A stretch of 10,427 bases of DNA from an uncultured Altererythrobacter sp. (GCA_938009055.1 CALLIO010000047.1:1-10427), one strand, 5' to 3'. Shown: positions 1 to 6,883, numbered from the stretch's first letter. Notes: generated by a model not told the origin, from the letters alone. Translations and numbers: made by a program.

Positions 1-194
1 AGCGGTTGATGCACGGGGTTTTCTGTGTTGCGCAGGTAAATCCCGTCGATGTCAGCGGGAATTTCGCCCTCGATCACTTCAAGCTCGTCAACCGTCAGCT
101 CTTCGTGAACGGGTGTCCATGGCCCCGAGAGATAGGGGTGGTTCGATGGCTGGAGCGAGGTTTTGACCGGCTCTTCGCAGGTGATGGTGGGCAT
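1..194 (-). CDS. Carotenoid oxygenase family protein (N-terminal fragment, runs off the left edge)
   Basis: Reading leftward from the ATG at 194 gives 64 whole codons before the window ends. The segment contains NHPYLSGPWTPVHEE at residues 18-32 and GEIPADIDGIYLRNTENPV at 43-61. This is the characteristic opening of the RPE65/carotenoid cleavage dioxygenase/lignostilbene dioxygenase family: an 'xPYLxGxxxPVxEE' stretch, then 'G.IP.dl.G.YlRN'. Family members are non-heme Fe(II) enzymes that split conjugated C=C bonds of carotenoids or stilbenes using O2, with iron held by four histidines. All four lie beyond this fragment, so activity cannot be judged. The start is supported by the Shine-Dalgarno AGAGGA about 7 bases upstream. 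The gene lies 89 bases after tesB and may have its own promoter. The substrate (apocarotenoid, stilbene or other) is unknown. The motif RNTENP differs from the more common RNGPNP. Confidence 0.85.
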   Translation of the reverse strand, partial: MPTITCEEPVKTSLQPSNHPYLSGPWTPVHEELTVDELEVIEGEIPADIDGIYLRNTENPVHQP

Positions 195-215
195 TGGCGT
201 TTCCTCTCAAGGCCA

Positions 216-243
216 AGAGTAGCGCTGAAAAGCCTAAGTGCAA
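216..243 (-). promoter_or_regulatory. Candidate sigma70-like promoter for the carotenoid oxygenase gene
   Basis: On the minus strand TTGCAC (243-238) is separated by 16 bases from TACTCT (221-216), with four of six matches to each consensus hexamer. Transcription would begin a few bases further on, just ahead of the ribosome binding site of the carotenoid oxygenase gene. No clear terminator follows tesB, so read-through from tesB is equally possible. This is pattern matching only. Confidence 0.3.
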
Positions 244-283
244 GGCGGCTGGGCTATTTGCCCTTACGACGTTTTTGTCTGGG

Positions 284-1210
284 CTATCGCTTCGCTACTT
301 GAGCGCGTTTGCGCATCATTCCTTCCTGCGCGACGCTGGCGACCAGCTGCCCCTCGCGGTTAAAGATGCGTCCGCGGTTAAATCCGCGCCCGCTGCCAGA
401 CCAAGGCGCATCGGTGGCATAGAGCAGCCATTCATCGGCGCGCGCCTCTCTGTGAAACCACACGGCATGGTCCAAGCTTGCGCCAACAAGTTCTTGCCGC
501 ATCCATGACAGACCATGGGGCAGGGCGCTGGTGCCGAGCAGGGTAAAGTCGCTGGCATAGGTGATCAGCGCGCGGTGGAGCGCCGCCGTATCCGCATCAC
601 CGGTGATCGGAACGCCAGCACGAAACCATGTGAAAGCGCGCGGCTCGCGCGGCTCGGCATTCATCCAGTGGAGCTTGCCATGGGTGCGCATTTCAATCGG
701 GCGCGGGCGCAGCATCATCTCGCGCGCGGCGCCGGTTACGCCAGCTTTCTCGACATGTTCGGCGCGCAGATCCGTGTCTTTCTTAAGCTCTTCGGGAGGC
801 GGCACATCGGGCATGGCATAATCATCATGGCTCATGCCGTCTTCGGGGCGTTGAAAGCTGGCGGTAAGGTTGAGGATCGGCACTTCTTCGCCATTCTCGT
901 CCGTTTGGCTTGCGACCACACGGCGATTGGCAAAGCTGCGCCCTTCGAAATCGGTCACGACGCGGAAATTGGTGGGTGGGCCTTCCTTGCCGCCGCGCAG
1001 GAAATAGGCGTGGAGCGAATGGGCCTGTTTGCCATCGGTCACGGTCGATTGAGCAGATTGCAGTGCTTGGGCCAGCACTTGGCCGCCGAACATCCGGCCC
1101 ACGCCGCCATCCTGCGCATCGCCAATGAAGCGGTCCTGTCCTGCGGGTTTGACGGTCAGCAGGTCGACCAATCCGGCGACGAGTTCTTCTTGGCTTGGGT
1201 TATCGCTCAT
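284..1210 (-). CDS. tesB: Acyl-CoA thioesterase II (TesB family)
   Basis: The predicted protein has 308 residues and is a double-hotdog acyl-CoA thioesterase that hydrolyses acyl-CoA to free fatty acid and CoA in the cytoplasm. The N-terminal hotdog carries FGGQVLAQAL (41-50) and HSLHAYFLRGG (64-74). The C-terminal hotdog carries YASD (218-221), SLDHAVWFHR (245-254), DEWLLY (259-264) and VAQEGMMR (293-300). By alignment from memory with E. coli TesB, the catalytic Asp, Thr and Gln correspond to D221, S245 and Q295, so Ser replaces Thr as in the peroxisomal homologue ACOT8. An in-frame ATG exists 20 codons upstream at 1270. That extension would run through the sequence beside the hppA terminator and has no family character, so the MSDNPSQEE start is preferred. 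No convincing Shine-Dalgarno precedes it. The gene is downstream of hppA but separated from it by that terminator. Confidence 0.93.
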   Translation of the reverse strand: MSDNPSQEELVAGLVDLLTVKPAGQDRFIGDAQDGGVGRMFGGQVLAQALQSAQSTVTDGKQAHSLHAYFLRGGKEGPPTNFRVVTDFEGRSFANRRVVASQTDENGEEVPILNLTASFQRPEDGMSHDDYAMPDVPPPEELKKDTDLRAEHVEKAGVTGAAREMMLRPRPIEMRTHGKLHWMNAEPREPRAFTWFRAGVPITGDADTAALHRALITYASDFTLLGTSALPHGLSWMRQELVGASLDHAVWFHREARADEWLLYATDAPWSGSGRGFNRGRIFNREGQLVASVAQEGMMRKRAQVAKR

Positions 1211-1219
1211 AAGGCTTGG

Positions 1220-1248
1220 GCAATGCCGCGCGGCAGAGCCAAGGTCAA
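1220..1248 (-). promoter_or_regulatory. Weak candidate promoter for tesB
   Basis: On the minus strand TTGACC (1248-1243) stands 17 bases before CATTGC (1225-1220). The -35 box is good and the -10 box is poor. It lies between the hppA terminator and the tesB ATG, where a promoter is expected. Transcription would start almost at the ATG, giving a nearly leaderless mRNA. Confidence 0.2.
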
Positions 1249-1271
1249 TGCAGGTGGCTGCGTAGCGCATG

Positions 1272-1303
1272 AAAAACCCCGCCGAGCGAAGGGCCCGACG
1301 GGG
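1272..1303 (-). terminator. Intrinsic terminator of hppA
   Basis: The minus-strand RNA forms a 10-bp stem, CCCCGTCGGG (1303-1294) with CTCGGCGGGG (1286-1277). It includes two G-U pairs and a 7-base loop, and five T residues follow at 1276-1272. It begins 29 bases after the hppA stop codon and ends before the chosen tesB start. It should separate hppA transcription from tesB. Confidence 0.85.
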
Positions 1304-1332
1304 TGTTTCGTGTTTAGGCTTTCGCCTGTTCT

Positions 1333-3447
1333 TTAATGACCACCTGCAAGAGCAGCGAGCAGAAGCAGCGCCACAATATTGGTGATTTTGATCATTGGGT
1401 TCACAGCCGGGCCAGCGGTATCCTTGTATGGATCGCCAACCGTATCGCCAGTCACCGCAGCTTTGTGGGCCTCTGACCCTTTGCCGCCGTGATTGCCGTC
1501 CTCGATATATTTCTTCGCATTATCCCATGCGCCGCCACCAGCGGTCATGGAAAGCGCGACGAAGACGCCCGAGACGATCACACCCAGCAGCAGAGCGCCC
1601 AACGCCGCAAAGGCGTTGGCCTGACCGGCAGCAAAGTAAATCGCGAAATAGACCACAATCGGAGCCAGTAGTGGCAGCAGCGAAGGCACGATCATTTCCT
1701 TGATCGCAGCCTTGGTCACAAGGTCCACCGTGCGGGCATAGTTTGGACGACTGGTGCCATCCATAATGCCCTTGTCCGCAGCGAACTGTGCACGCACATC
1801 AACCACAACATCGCCCGCAGCGCGGCCAACAGCGGTCATGCCCATCGCTCCGAAGAGGTAAGGCAGCAATGCGCCCAGCAGCAGACCAACAATCACATAA
1901 GGGTTCTCGAGACTGAAGTTCACATTCAGATCCGGGAAGAACTCTTTGAGATCGGCAGTGTAAGCGCTGAACAGCACCAGTGCGGCAAGGCCAGCAGAAC
2001 CAATCGCGTAACCCTTGGTCACAGCCTTGGTCGTGTTGCCAACCGCGTCGAGAGCGTCTGTCTTTTCACGAACGCTTTCATCCAGCTCAGCCATTTCGGC
2101 AATGCCGCCAGCATTGTCAGTGACAGGGCCATAAGCATCGAGCGCCACAACCATACCGGCAAGCGCCAGCATTGATGTCGCAGCAAAGGCGATGCCCATC
2201 AGACCAGCAAGCTGGAATGTGACGATGATGCCGATGACGATCACGATTGTCGGCAATGCGGTCGATTCAAGGCTGATAGCCAGACCTTGGATCACATTGG
2301 TGCCATGCCCCGTTTCCGAAGACTTGGCGATCGAGCGAACCGGACGGTATTCGGTGCCGGTGTAATACTCGGTGATCCAGATGATCAGACCAGTGACGGC
2401 CAGACCAACCATCATCGACCAGAACAAGCTCATGCCGGTAAAGCTGGTCTCACCCTGCACATATTCAGTGCCAAGACCGACAGCTGCATCCGTAGCGAAA
2501 TAGATCGCCGGGATCGACAGAACCGCGGTTGTGATGAAGCCTTTGTAAAGCGCACCCATGATGTTGTTCGAGCTACCCAGACGCACGAAATACGTTCCGA
2601 TGATCGAAGTCACGATGCACACGCCGCCAACGATCAGCGGCAGGGTCATCAGCGCTTTAAGCTCGTCAGCCGCAAGGCCGGTGAACAGCAAAGCGGTAAG
2701 AACCATGGTCGCGCCAACGGTCACAACATAGGTTTCGAACAAGTCAGCAGCCATGCCGGCACAGTCGCCCACATTGTCGCCCACGTTATCAGCGATTGTG
2801 GCCGGGTTGCGCGGATCATCCTCTGGGATGCCTGCTTCAACCTTACCGACCAAGTCAGCGCCTACGTCAGCTGCTTTGGTGAAGATACCGCCGCCCAAAC
2901 GAGCGAAGATCGAAATCAGCGAAGCGCCGAATGCAAGGCCCACGAGCACGTCGATAATTTCGCGCTTTTGACCTTGGTCTGTCAGGCTAAGGCCCATCAT
3001 GTCGGTGAGGACATAGAAGAAGCCAGCGATGGCAAGCAGCGCAAGGCCAGCCACCAGCATGCCGGTTACAGCGCCCGCGCGGAACGCAACGGTCAGACCT
3101 TCTTGCAAGCCCTTGTCAGCAGCCGCTGCTGTGCGCACGTTGGCGCGAACCGAGATGTTCATCCCGATATAGCCTGCAACGCCGGACAACACTGCGCCCA
3201 CGACAAAGCCGAGAGCTGACAGCCAGCCCAATGGCGAGATCGCGATGATGATCGCAACCACAACGCCAACGATGCCGATGGCTGTGTATTGACGGTTTAG
3301 GTAAGCTTGCGCGCCTTCTTGAATAGCGCCAGCAATTTCCTGCATTTTGGCATTGCCAGCATCTGCGCTGAGCACTTGCCGGCTGGTGACGAAGCCGTAA
3401 ATTACGGCGAGCAGTCCCAACCCGATTGATATAAGAACTAAGTCCAC
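1333..3447 (-). CDS. hppA: K+-independent H+-translocating membrane pyrophosphatase
   Basis: This 704-residue integral membrane protein couples hydrolysis of inorganic pyrophosphate to proton export. It has many hydrophobic helices from residue 3 to the C-terminus, and its length is usual for the family. Diagnostic motifs are GGGIFTKAADVGADLVGK (185-202), EDDPRNPATIADNVGDNVGD (209-228) and GDTVGDPYKDTAGPAVNPMIK (668-688), which hold the Mg-PPi-binding aspartates and lysines. GNTTKAVTKGYAIGSA (470-485) carries Lys474 and Thr477. Published work on this family shows that Lys at this site replaces the K+ ion needed by the Ala-containing class, so a K+-independent H+ pump is inferred. The start codon is GTG, supported by GAGGGGA (3460-3454) six bases upstream. 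PPi released by biosynthesis, including the HisG reaction encoded nearby, would be its substrate. A leader precedes the gene and an intrinsic terminator follows it. Confidence 0.97.
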   Translation of the reverse strand: MDLVLISIGLGLLAVIYGFVTSRQVLSADAGNAKMQEIAGAIQEGAQAYLNRQYTAIGIVGVVVAIIIAISPLGWLSALGFVVGAVLSGVAGYIGMNISVRANVRTAAAADKGLQEGLTVAFRAGAVTGMLVAGLALLAIAGFFYVLTDMMGLSLTDQGQKREIIDVLVGLAFGASLISIFARLGGGIFTKAADVGADLVGKVEAGIPEDDPRNPATIADNVGDNVGDCAGMAADLFETYVVTVGATMVLTALLFTGLAADELKALMTLPLIVGGVCIVTSIIGTYFVRLGSSNNIMGALYKGFITTAVLSIPAIYFATDAAVGLGTEYVQGETSFTGMSLFWSMMVGLAVTGLIIWITEYYTGTEYRPVRSIAKSSETGHGTNVIQGLAISLESTALPTIVIVIGIIVTFQLAGLMGIAFAATSMLALAGMVVALDAYGPVTDNAGGIAEMAELDESVREKTDALDAVGNTTKAVTKGYAIGSAGLAALVLFSAYTADLKEFFPDLNVNFSLENPYVIVGLLLGALLPYLFGAMGMTAVGRAAGDVVVDVRAQFAADKGIMDGTSRPNYARTVDLVTKAAIKEMIVPSLLPLLAPIVVYFAIYFAAGQANAFAALGALLLGVIVSGVFVALSMTAGGGAWDNAKKYIEDGNHGGKGSEAHKAAVTGDTVGDPYKDTAGPAVNPMIKITNIVALLLLAALAGGH

Positions 3448-3601
3448 GAAGAATCCCCTCTCTCTTTGGAATTTTTATTCTCTATTGTGTGGAGAATTGG
3501 CCTGCTGAACAGCAGCTTCCTTCTGCCTAAGAGGCTACACATATTGTTAAGCTTGAGGCAAGGGGTGAATGCGCAATCGAATGCGCTTTTCGCTCAAATT
3601 G
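3448..3601 (-). promoter_or_regulatory. hppA upstream region with several small hairpins and a strong ribosome binding site
   Basis: This 154-base gap between thiL and hppA is AT-richer than its surroundings. Three short inverted repeats are visible: GCCT/AGGC with a 3-base loop (3525-3535), CTGCTG/CAGCAG (3502-3515), and ATTCTC/GAGAAT with a 9-base loop (3477-3497). The ribosome binding site GAGGGGA follows at 3460-3454. No strong -35/-10 pair stands out. TTGCCT with an 18-base gap to TAGCCT, around 3561-3532, is a poor candidate. No known riboswitch class is recognised. The hairpins may be a transcript leader structure or operator-like sites. Confidence 0.4.
3567..3586 (+). repeat. Short direct repeat GAATGCGC x2, also forming a hairpin
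   Basis: GAATGCGC occurs at 3567-3574 and 3579-3586, a 12-base period. The same bases form GCGCA/TGCGC (3571-3575 with 3582-3586), followed on the plus strand by TTTT (3587-3590). Read as plus-strand RNA this resembles a short terminator, but no plus-strand gene ends here. On the minus strand it lacks a T tract and would not end thiL transcription. It may be a protein-binding site upstream of hppA, or chance. Confidence 0.3.
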
Positions 3602-4474
3602 CTAGGAATTAAGCGTTGCGCCGTGCTGATAGCCAAGCGTGCTGTCCTCGCTCACAACCTCGCCATCAAGCCAAAGCGGTGCAGTATTGAGACCTTGCAC
3701 CGTTCCGATTTGCGTGGCTGAAACGGGGAGGCTGATGTCACCCGGCACGGTAAAAAGCAGCTCGTAATCATCGCCCCAGCGGATGCAATCTTGGCGGCGC
3801 GCAGCGTCCGCAACAGGAATAGGCTCGCTGCTGATCTGCATGCTCACATGGCTTGCGATGCCCATGCGCTGGCAATCGAGCAGAAGCCCATCCGACACAT
3901 CCATCATCGCGCTGACGAGCGGGGCCAATGCTTGGCCTTCTTTAAGTCGCGGGCGAGGGCGGCTGAAGGCTGCAAGATGCCCCAATGCACCTTCAAAACC
4001 CAGCATCGCGCGCCCTAGCTCGCCCGTTACATAGATTGCGTCACCAACCAGCGCTCCGCTGCGCGATGGCACGGGCGTGTGGGTGGCGCGGCCAATTGCG
4101 GTTAGGCCAAATGTGGCTACGCTATCGCCAGAGATCGTATCGCCGCCCAGCAGCGGCACGCCATATTCCTCTAGAACTTCTTGAAGGCCGACGAGGAAGC
4201 GCTCGTCTTGCGCGCTCAAACTGTGTTGGAGCAGCACGCCCATCGGCTCAGCGCCCTTGGCGGCCAGATCGGACAGATTGGTGGCGACCAGCTTCCACGC
4301 AACATCAGCCTTGTCAGCATCACTTCTGAAATGCGTGCCTTCTGCCATCGCATCATGAGTGAGCACCAATGTCTCACCGCCCACTTCCAGAACCGCGCAA
4401 TCATCTTCCAGCCCGCGCGCGCCCGTGTGGAGCGGTAGTTTGCGTAAGGCAGAGATGAAGTCGGTTTCGTTTAT
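3602..4474 (-). CDS. thiL: Thiamine-monophosphate kinase with an apparent non-canonical ATA start
   Basis: ThiL phosphorylates thiamine monophosphate with ATP to give thiamine diphosphate, the last step of the pathway. With the start at 4474 the protein has 290 residues. Motifs are EDDCAVL (23-29, Mg-ATP aspartates), HDAMAEGTHF (40-49), NLSDLAAKGAEP (66-77), LLGGDT (108-113), YVTGELG (148-154), MDVSDGLLLD (191-200) and GDDYELLFT (234-242). The first ATG/GTG/TTG in frame is GTG at 4384, which would remove the essential DDCAVL segment. Upstream, the frame is open back to a TGA at 4534-4532 but has no ATG, GTG, TTG or CTG. NETDFISALRKLP directly follows ATA (4474-4472), which overlaps the nusB stop as ATAA and sits 9 bases after the Shine-Dalgarno AAGGA. 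The ancestral junction was probably ATGA. The call as thiL is firm; the exact start is inferred. Confidence 0.9.
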   Translation of the reverse strand: MNETDFISALRKLPLHTGARGLEDDCAVLEVGGETLVLTHDAMAEGTHFRSDADKADVAWKLVATNLSDLAAKGAEPMGVLLQHSLSAQDERFLVGLQEVLEEYGVPLLGGDTISGDSVATFGLTAIGRATHTPVPSRSGALVGDAIYVTGELGRAMLGFEGALGHLAAFSRPRPRLKEGQALAPLVSAMMDVSDGLLLDCQRMGIASHVSMQISSEPIPVADAARRQDCIRWGDDYELLFTVPGDISLPVSATQIGTVQGLNTAPLWLDGEVVSEDSTLGYQHGATLNS

Positions 4475-4923
4475 GAGCGCACATCCTTGGCGAGCGCATC
4501 CAGGATACCGTTCACAAATTTCGCCTCGCGGTCATCGAAGAAGGCTTTCGCCACATCGACATATTCGCTGATTGCAGCAGCGGCGGGCACATCCGCCCGT
4601 GCTATCAATTCGTAAGCTCCGCAGCGCAGGATTTGCAGCATGGTCTTGTCCATGCGTGCGATCGTCCACCCGTCTGCAAGTTTACCCGAAATTGCTTCGT
4701 CCACTTCTGCGCGCCGGGCATCAAAGCCGGCCACCAGATCATCGAAGAATTCAACCTCGGCTTCGGCCAGATGCGTCTCGTCAATTTCTTTGCCAAGACG
4801 GTGCTGGTGAAATTCGTCGAGCAATTTGGTCAGCGCTGTCCCCTCCATCTGTTGCTGATAGAGCGCTTGCACAGCGGCAAGCCGTGCGGTTGAGCGAGCA
4901 AGAGAGCGTGCGGGCGTGTTCAT
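4471..4923 (-). CDS. nusB: Transcription antitermination factor NusB
   Basis: This 150-residue all-helical cytoplasmic protein has the normal length for the family. NusB pairs with NusE (ribosomal protein S10), binds boxA RNA and supports antitermination on rRNA operons. The sequence shows the N-terminal ARSTARLAAVQALYQQ (9-24) with its basic RNA-contact face, the central TIARMDKTMLQILRCGAYEL (87-106), and the C-terminal signature AISEYVDVAKAF (117-128) followed by FVNGILDALAK (136-146). The start ATG overlaps the hisD stop as ATGA, so translation is probably coupled to hisD. The TAA stop overlaps the presumed thiL start. Confidence 0.96.
   Translation of the reverse strand: MNTPARSLARSTARLAAVQALYQQQMEGTALTKLLDEFHQHRLGKEIDETHLAEAEVEFFDDLVAGFDARRAEVDEAISGKLADGWTIARMDKTMLQILRCGAYELIARADVPAAAAISEYVDVAKAFFDDREAKFVNGILDALAKDVRS
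4484..4488 (-). promoter_or_regulatory. Ribosome binding site that decides the thiL start
   Basis: AAGGA on the minus strand lies inside the last nusB codons, 9 bases before the ATA at 4474. It has standard position and quality for a start there. It also sits just before an ATG at 4484, but that ATG is out of frame with thiL. Confidence 0.55.
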
Positions 4924-6212
4924 CGTTTTAGGCGTCTTTCCACCGAATGGGCATGGGCGGGAAGCCCCTCTGCATAGGCGAGTTCGGCAGCAGCCGGTCC
5001 AATCGCGTCGAGCGCGCCATCATCCAGCTCGATAAAGCTGGTGCGTTTCATAAAGTCGAGCACGGACAGACCGCTGGCGAACCGCGCACGGCGACCTGTT
5101 GGCAGAACATGATTGGGGCCAGCGACATAATCGCCCACAGCCTCGGGCGTCATCCGGCCTAGAAACACGCTGCCTGCGTGGCGGATGCTTTCCAGAAATG
5201 GCTCTGGCTCTGCCACGGCCAGCTCGACATGTTCGGCAGCCAGCTCATTGGCGAGATTTGCCGCTTCTGAGAGATCATCGACCACGATAATAACGCCGTG
5301 CTCTTCCCAGCTCGCTTGCGCGACTTTGGATGTTGCAAGCTGCGCGCTTTGCACATTCACGCAATCTTCGACCAGGGCTGCAAATCCGGCATCATCGGTG
5401 ATGAGGATGGATTGTGAGCTTGGATCATGTTCGGCTTGGGAAAGCAGGTCAGAGGCGATCCAGTCGGGATCATTGTCCTTATCCGCGATCACCAGAATTT
5501 CTGATGGCCCTGCGACCATATCAATGCCGACCACGCCATAAAGCTGGCGCTTCGCCTCTGCGACGTAGGCATTGCCCGGGCCGGTTATCACATCGACGGG
5601 CGCGATCTTGTCGGTTCCATAGGCAAGCGCTGCCACCCCATGCGCCCCGCCGATCCGCCACACTTCATCAACGCCCGCCAGATGCGCAGCGGCAAGCACC
5701 AGCGGGTTTGACTGCCCCTTGGGCGTGGGGGTGACCACCACCAATCGTCCTACCCCTGCAACGCGGGCGGGAATAGCATTCATCAAGAGCGAAGAGGGAT
5801 AGGCTGCGCGACCGCCGGGAACATAAAGCCCTGCGGCATCTACCGCGCGCCAGATTGCGCCCTGACGCACACCGGCATCATCGGTAAAGTCGCGGTTTTC
5901 GGGAAGCTGCGCCTCGTGATAGGCACGGATCCGCTGGGCCGCCAATTCCAGCGCGGCGCGCAATTCGGGGGTGCAATCCTCAAACGCTTCTTCGCAGCGT
6001 TCTTTCGTAATCACCCAATCGCTATCCTCGCTCAAGGCATAGCCGTCAAACCGCATCGAATAGGCCGACAAAGCATCATCGCCGCGCGCCTTCACCTCGT
6101 GCAGAATATCGCGCACCTGGCTTTGCACATTGGCATCGCTTTCGCGGCGCGTGCGCACGATGCGGTCAAACTTCTTGGCGAAGTCGGCATCAGTAGTGGC
6201 GAGCTTTTGCAT
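4920..6212 (-). CDS. hisD: Histidinol dehydrogenase
   Basis: HisD performs the last two steps of histidine synthesis, the NAD-dependent oxidation of histidinol through histidinal to histidine, and is a zinc enzyme. The 430-residue length is typical. Visible motifs are VPGGRAAYPSSLLMN (131-145), VWRIGGAHGVAALAYGT (184-200), GPGNAYVAEAKR (211-222), DMVAGPSEIL (231-240), AAEHVELAV (325-333) and GPNHVLPT (365-372). By correspondence with E. coli HisD, the zinc ligands are Q259, H262, D361 and H420, and the catalytic Glu/His pair is E327/H328. All are present. The ATG overlaps the hisG stop as TGATG and the stop overlaps nusB as ATGA, placing the gene in a coupled hisG-hisD-nusB-thiL operon. Confidence 0.97.
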   Translation of the reverse strand: MQKLATTDADFAKKFDRIVRTRRESDANVQSQVRDILHEVKARGDDALSAYSMRFDGYALSEDSDWVITKERCEEAFEDCTPELRAALELAAQRIRAYHEAQLPENRDFTDDAGVRQGAIWRAVDAAGLYVPGGRAAYPSSLLMNAIPARVAGVGRLVVVTPTPKGQSNPLVLAAAHLAGVDEVWRIGGAHGVAALAYGTDKIAPVDVITGPGNAYVAEAKRQLYGVVGIDMVAGPSEILVIADKDNDPDWIASDLLSQAEHDPSSQSILITDDAGFAALVEDCVNVQSAQLATSKVAQASWEEHGVIIVVDDLSEAANLANELAAEHVELAVAEPEPFLESIRHAGSVFLGRMTPEAVGDYVAGPNHVLPTGRRARFASGLSVLDFMKRTSFIELDDGALDAIGPAAAELAYAEGLPAHAHSVERRLKR

Positions 6213-6883
6213 CAGCCGTCTTTACGCGTTTCGGCCAGCTCGCGGAAGGCGGAAACCAGATCGGCCACACGCGCGTCGGTTTTCAGCGCAGCGCGATTGA
6301 CGATCAGCCTTGCGGTGATGTCGATGATCTTGCTGGTTTCCACGAGGCCATTTTGTTTAAGCGTCGCGCCGGTAGACACCAGATCGACGATCCGGCTGGC
6401 GAGGCCAAGCGAGGGGGCAAGCTCCATCGCGCCATTCAGTTTGACGCATTCGGCCTGAATGCCTTGCGCTTCAAAATGGCGGCGGGTGAGCGAGGGATAT
6501 TTGGTCGCGACCCGCAAATGGCTTGCGCTTGCCGGTGTTTCGCTGGTTTCGTCTGCCAGCATCGCAACCGACAATCGGCAATGGCCAATGTCAAGGTCAA
6601 CGGGTGCATAAAGATCAGCATAATCAAACTCTTCGACCACATCGCTGCCAACAATTCCAACCTGCGCTGCGCCATGAGCCACGAATGTCGCGACATCAAA
6701 AGCGCGCACGCGGATCAGCCGCATATCGGGCCGGGTGCAGGCAAAGCTGAGCGATCGGTTGGCTTTGTCGTGAAAACCATCTTCGGGCACCACGCCTGCG
6801 CGCGCCATCACGGGCAGCGCTTCGTCGAGGATGCGGCCCTTGGGTATGGCGAAAGTCAGCGGTGTTTGCGGCGCTTTGGTCAT
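6212..6883 (-). CDS. hisG: ATP phosphoribosyltransferase, short form (needs HisZ)
   Basis: HisG joins ATP and PRPP to give phosphoribosyl-ATP and PPi, the committed and feedback-controlled step of histidine synthesis. With the start at 6883 (MTKAPQTPLTF) the protein has 223 residues. Motifs are FAIPKGRILDEALP (11-24), GIVGSDVVEE (76-85), TKYPSLTRRHF (127-137) and the PRPP loop DLVSTGATLKQNGL (167-180). It ends shortly after the catalytic domains and lacks the C-terminal regulatory domain of the roughly 300-residue long form. Short HisG proteins form hetero-octamers with HisZ, which must therefore be encoded elsewhere. A GTG at 6925 would add 14 residues, but it has no ribosome binding site and the extension is not family-like. 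The 6883 start also lacks a clear Shine-Dalgarno. The stop overlaps the hisD start. Confidence 0.94.
   Translation of the reverse strand: MTKAPQTPLTFAIPKGRILDEALPVMARAGVVPEDGFHDKANRSLSFACTRPDMRLIRVRAFDVATFVAHGAAQVGIVGSDVVEEFDYADLYAPVDLDIGHCRLSVAMLADETSETPASASHLRVATKYPSLTRRHFEAQGIQAECVKLNGAMELAPSLGLASRIVDLVSTGATLKQNGLVETSKIIDITARLIVNRAALKTDARVADLVSAFRELAETRKDG

Noticed and set aside
1211..1270. Upstream ATG at 1270 for tesB
   Set aside because: The 20-residue extension is unlike TesB, and the bases before it are the stem and T tract of the hppA terminator.
515..1336. Plus-strand open frame of 273 codons opposite tesB
   Set aside because: It is antisense to a clear TesB coding frame, shows no recognisable domain, and reads into the hppA terminator. 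Such frames are expected opposite GC-rich genes.
2287..3219. Plus-strand open frame of 310 codons opposite hppA
   Set aside because: The translation is rich in His, Arg, Gln and Asp with no domain. It mirrors the conserved membrane helices of hppA on the other strand, so it is a shadow.
3448..3601. A TPP riboswitch linked to thiL or hppA
   Set aside because: The conserved THI-box core was not found here, and the region lies after thiL rather than before it.
3602..4384. GTG at 4384 as the thiL start
   Set aside because: It removes the first 30 residues, including the conserved Mg-ATP aspartates in EDDCAVL, and has no good ribosome binding site.
4482..4500. ATG at 4484 as a thiL start
   Set aside because: It is out of frame with thiL and its translation has no ThiL character. 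A frameshift would be needed, for which there is no slippery sequence.
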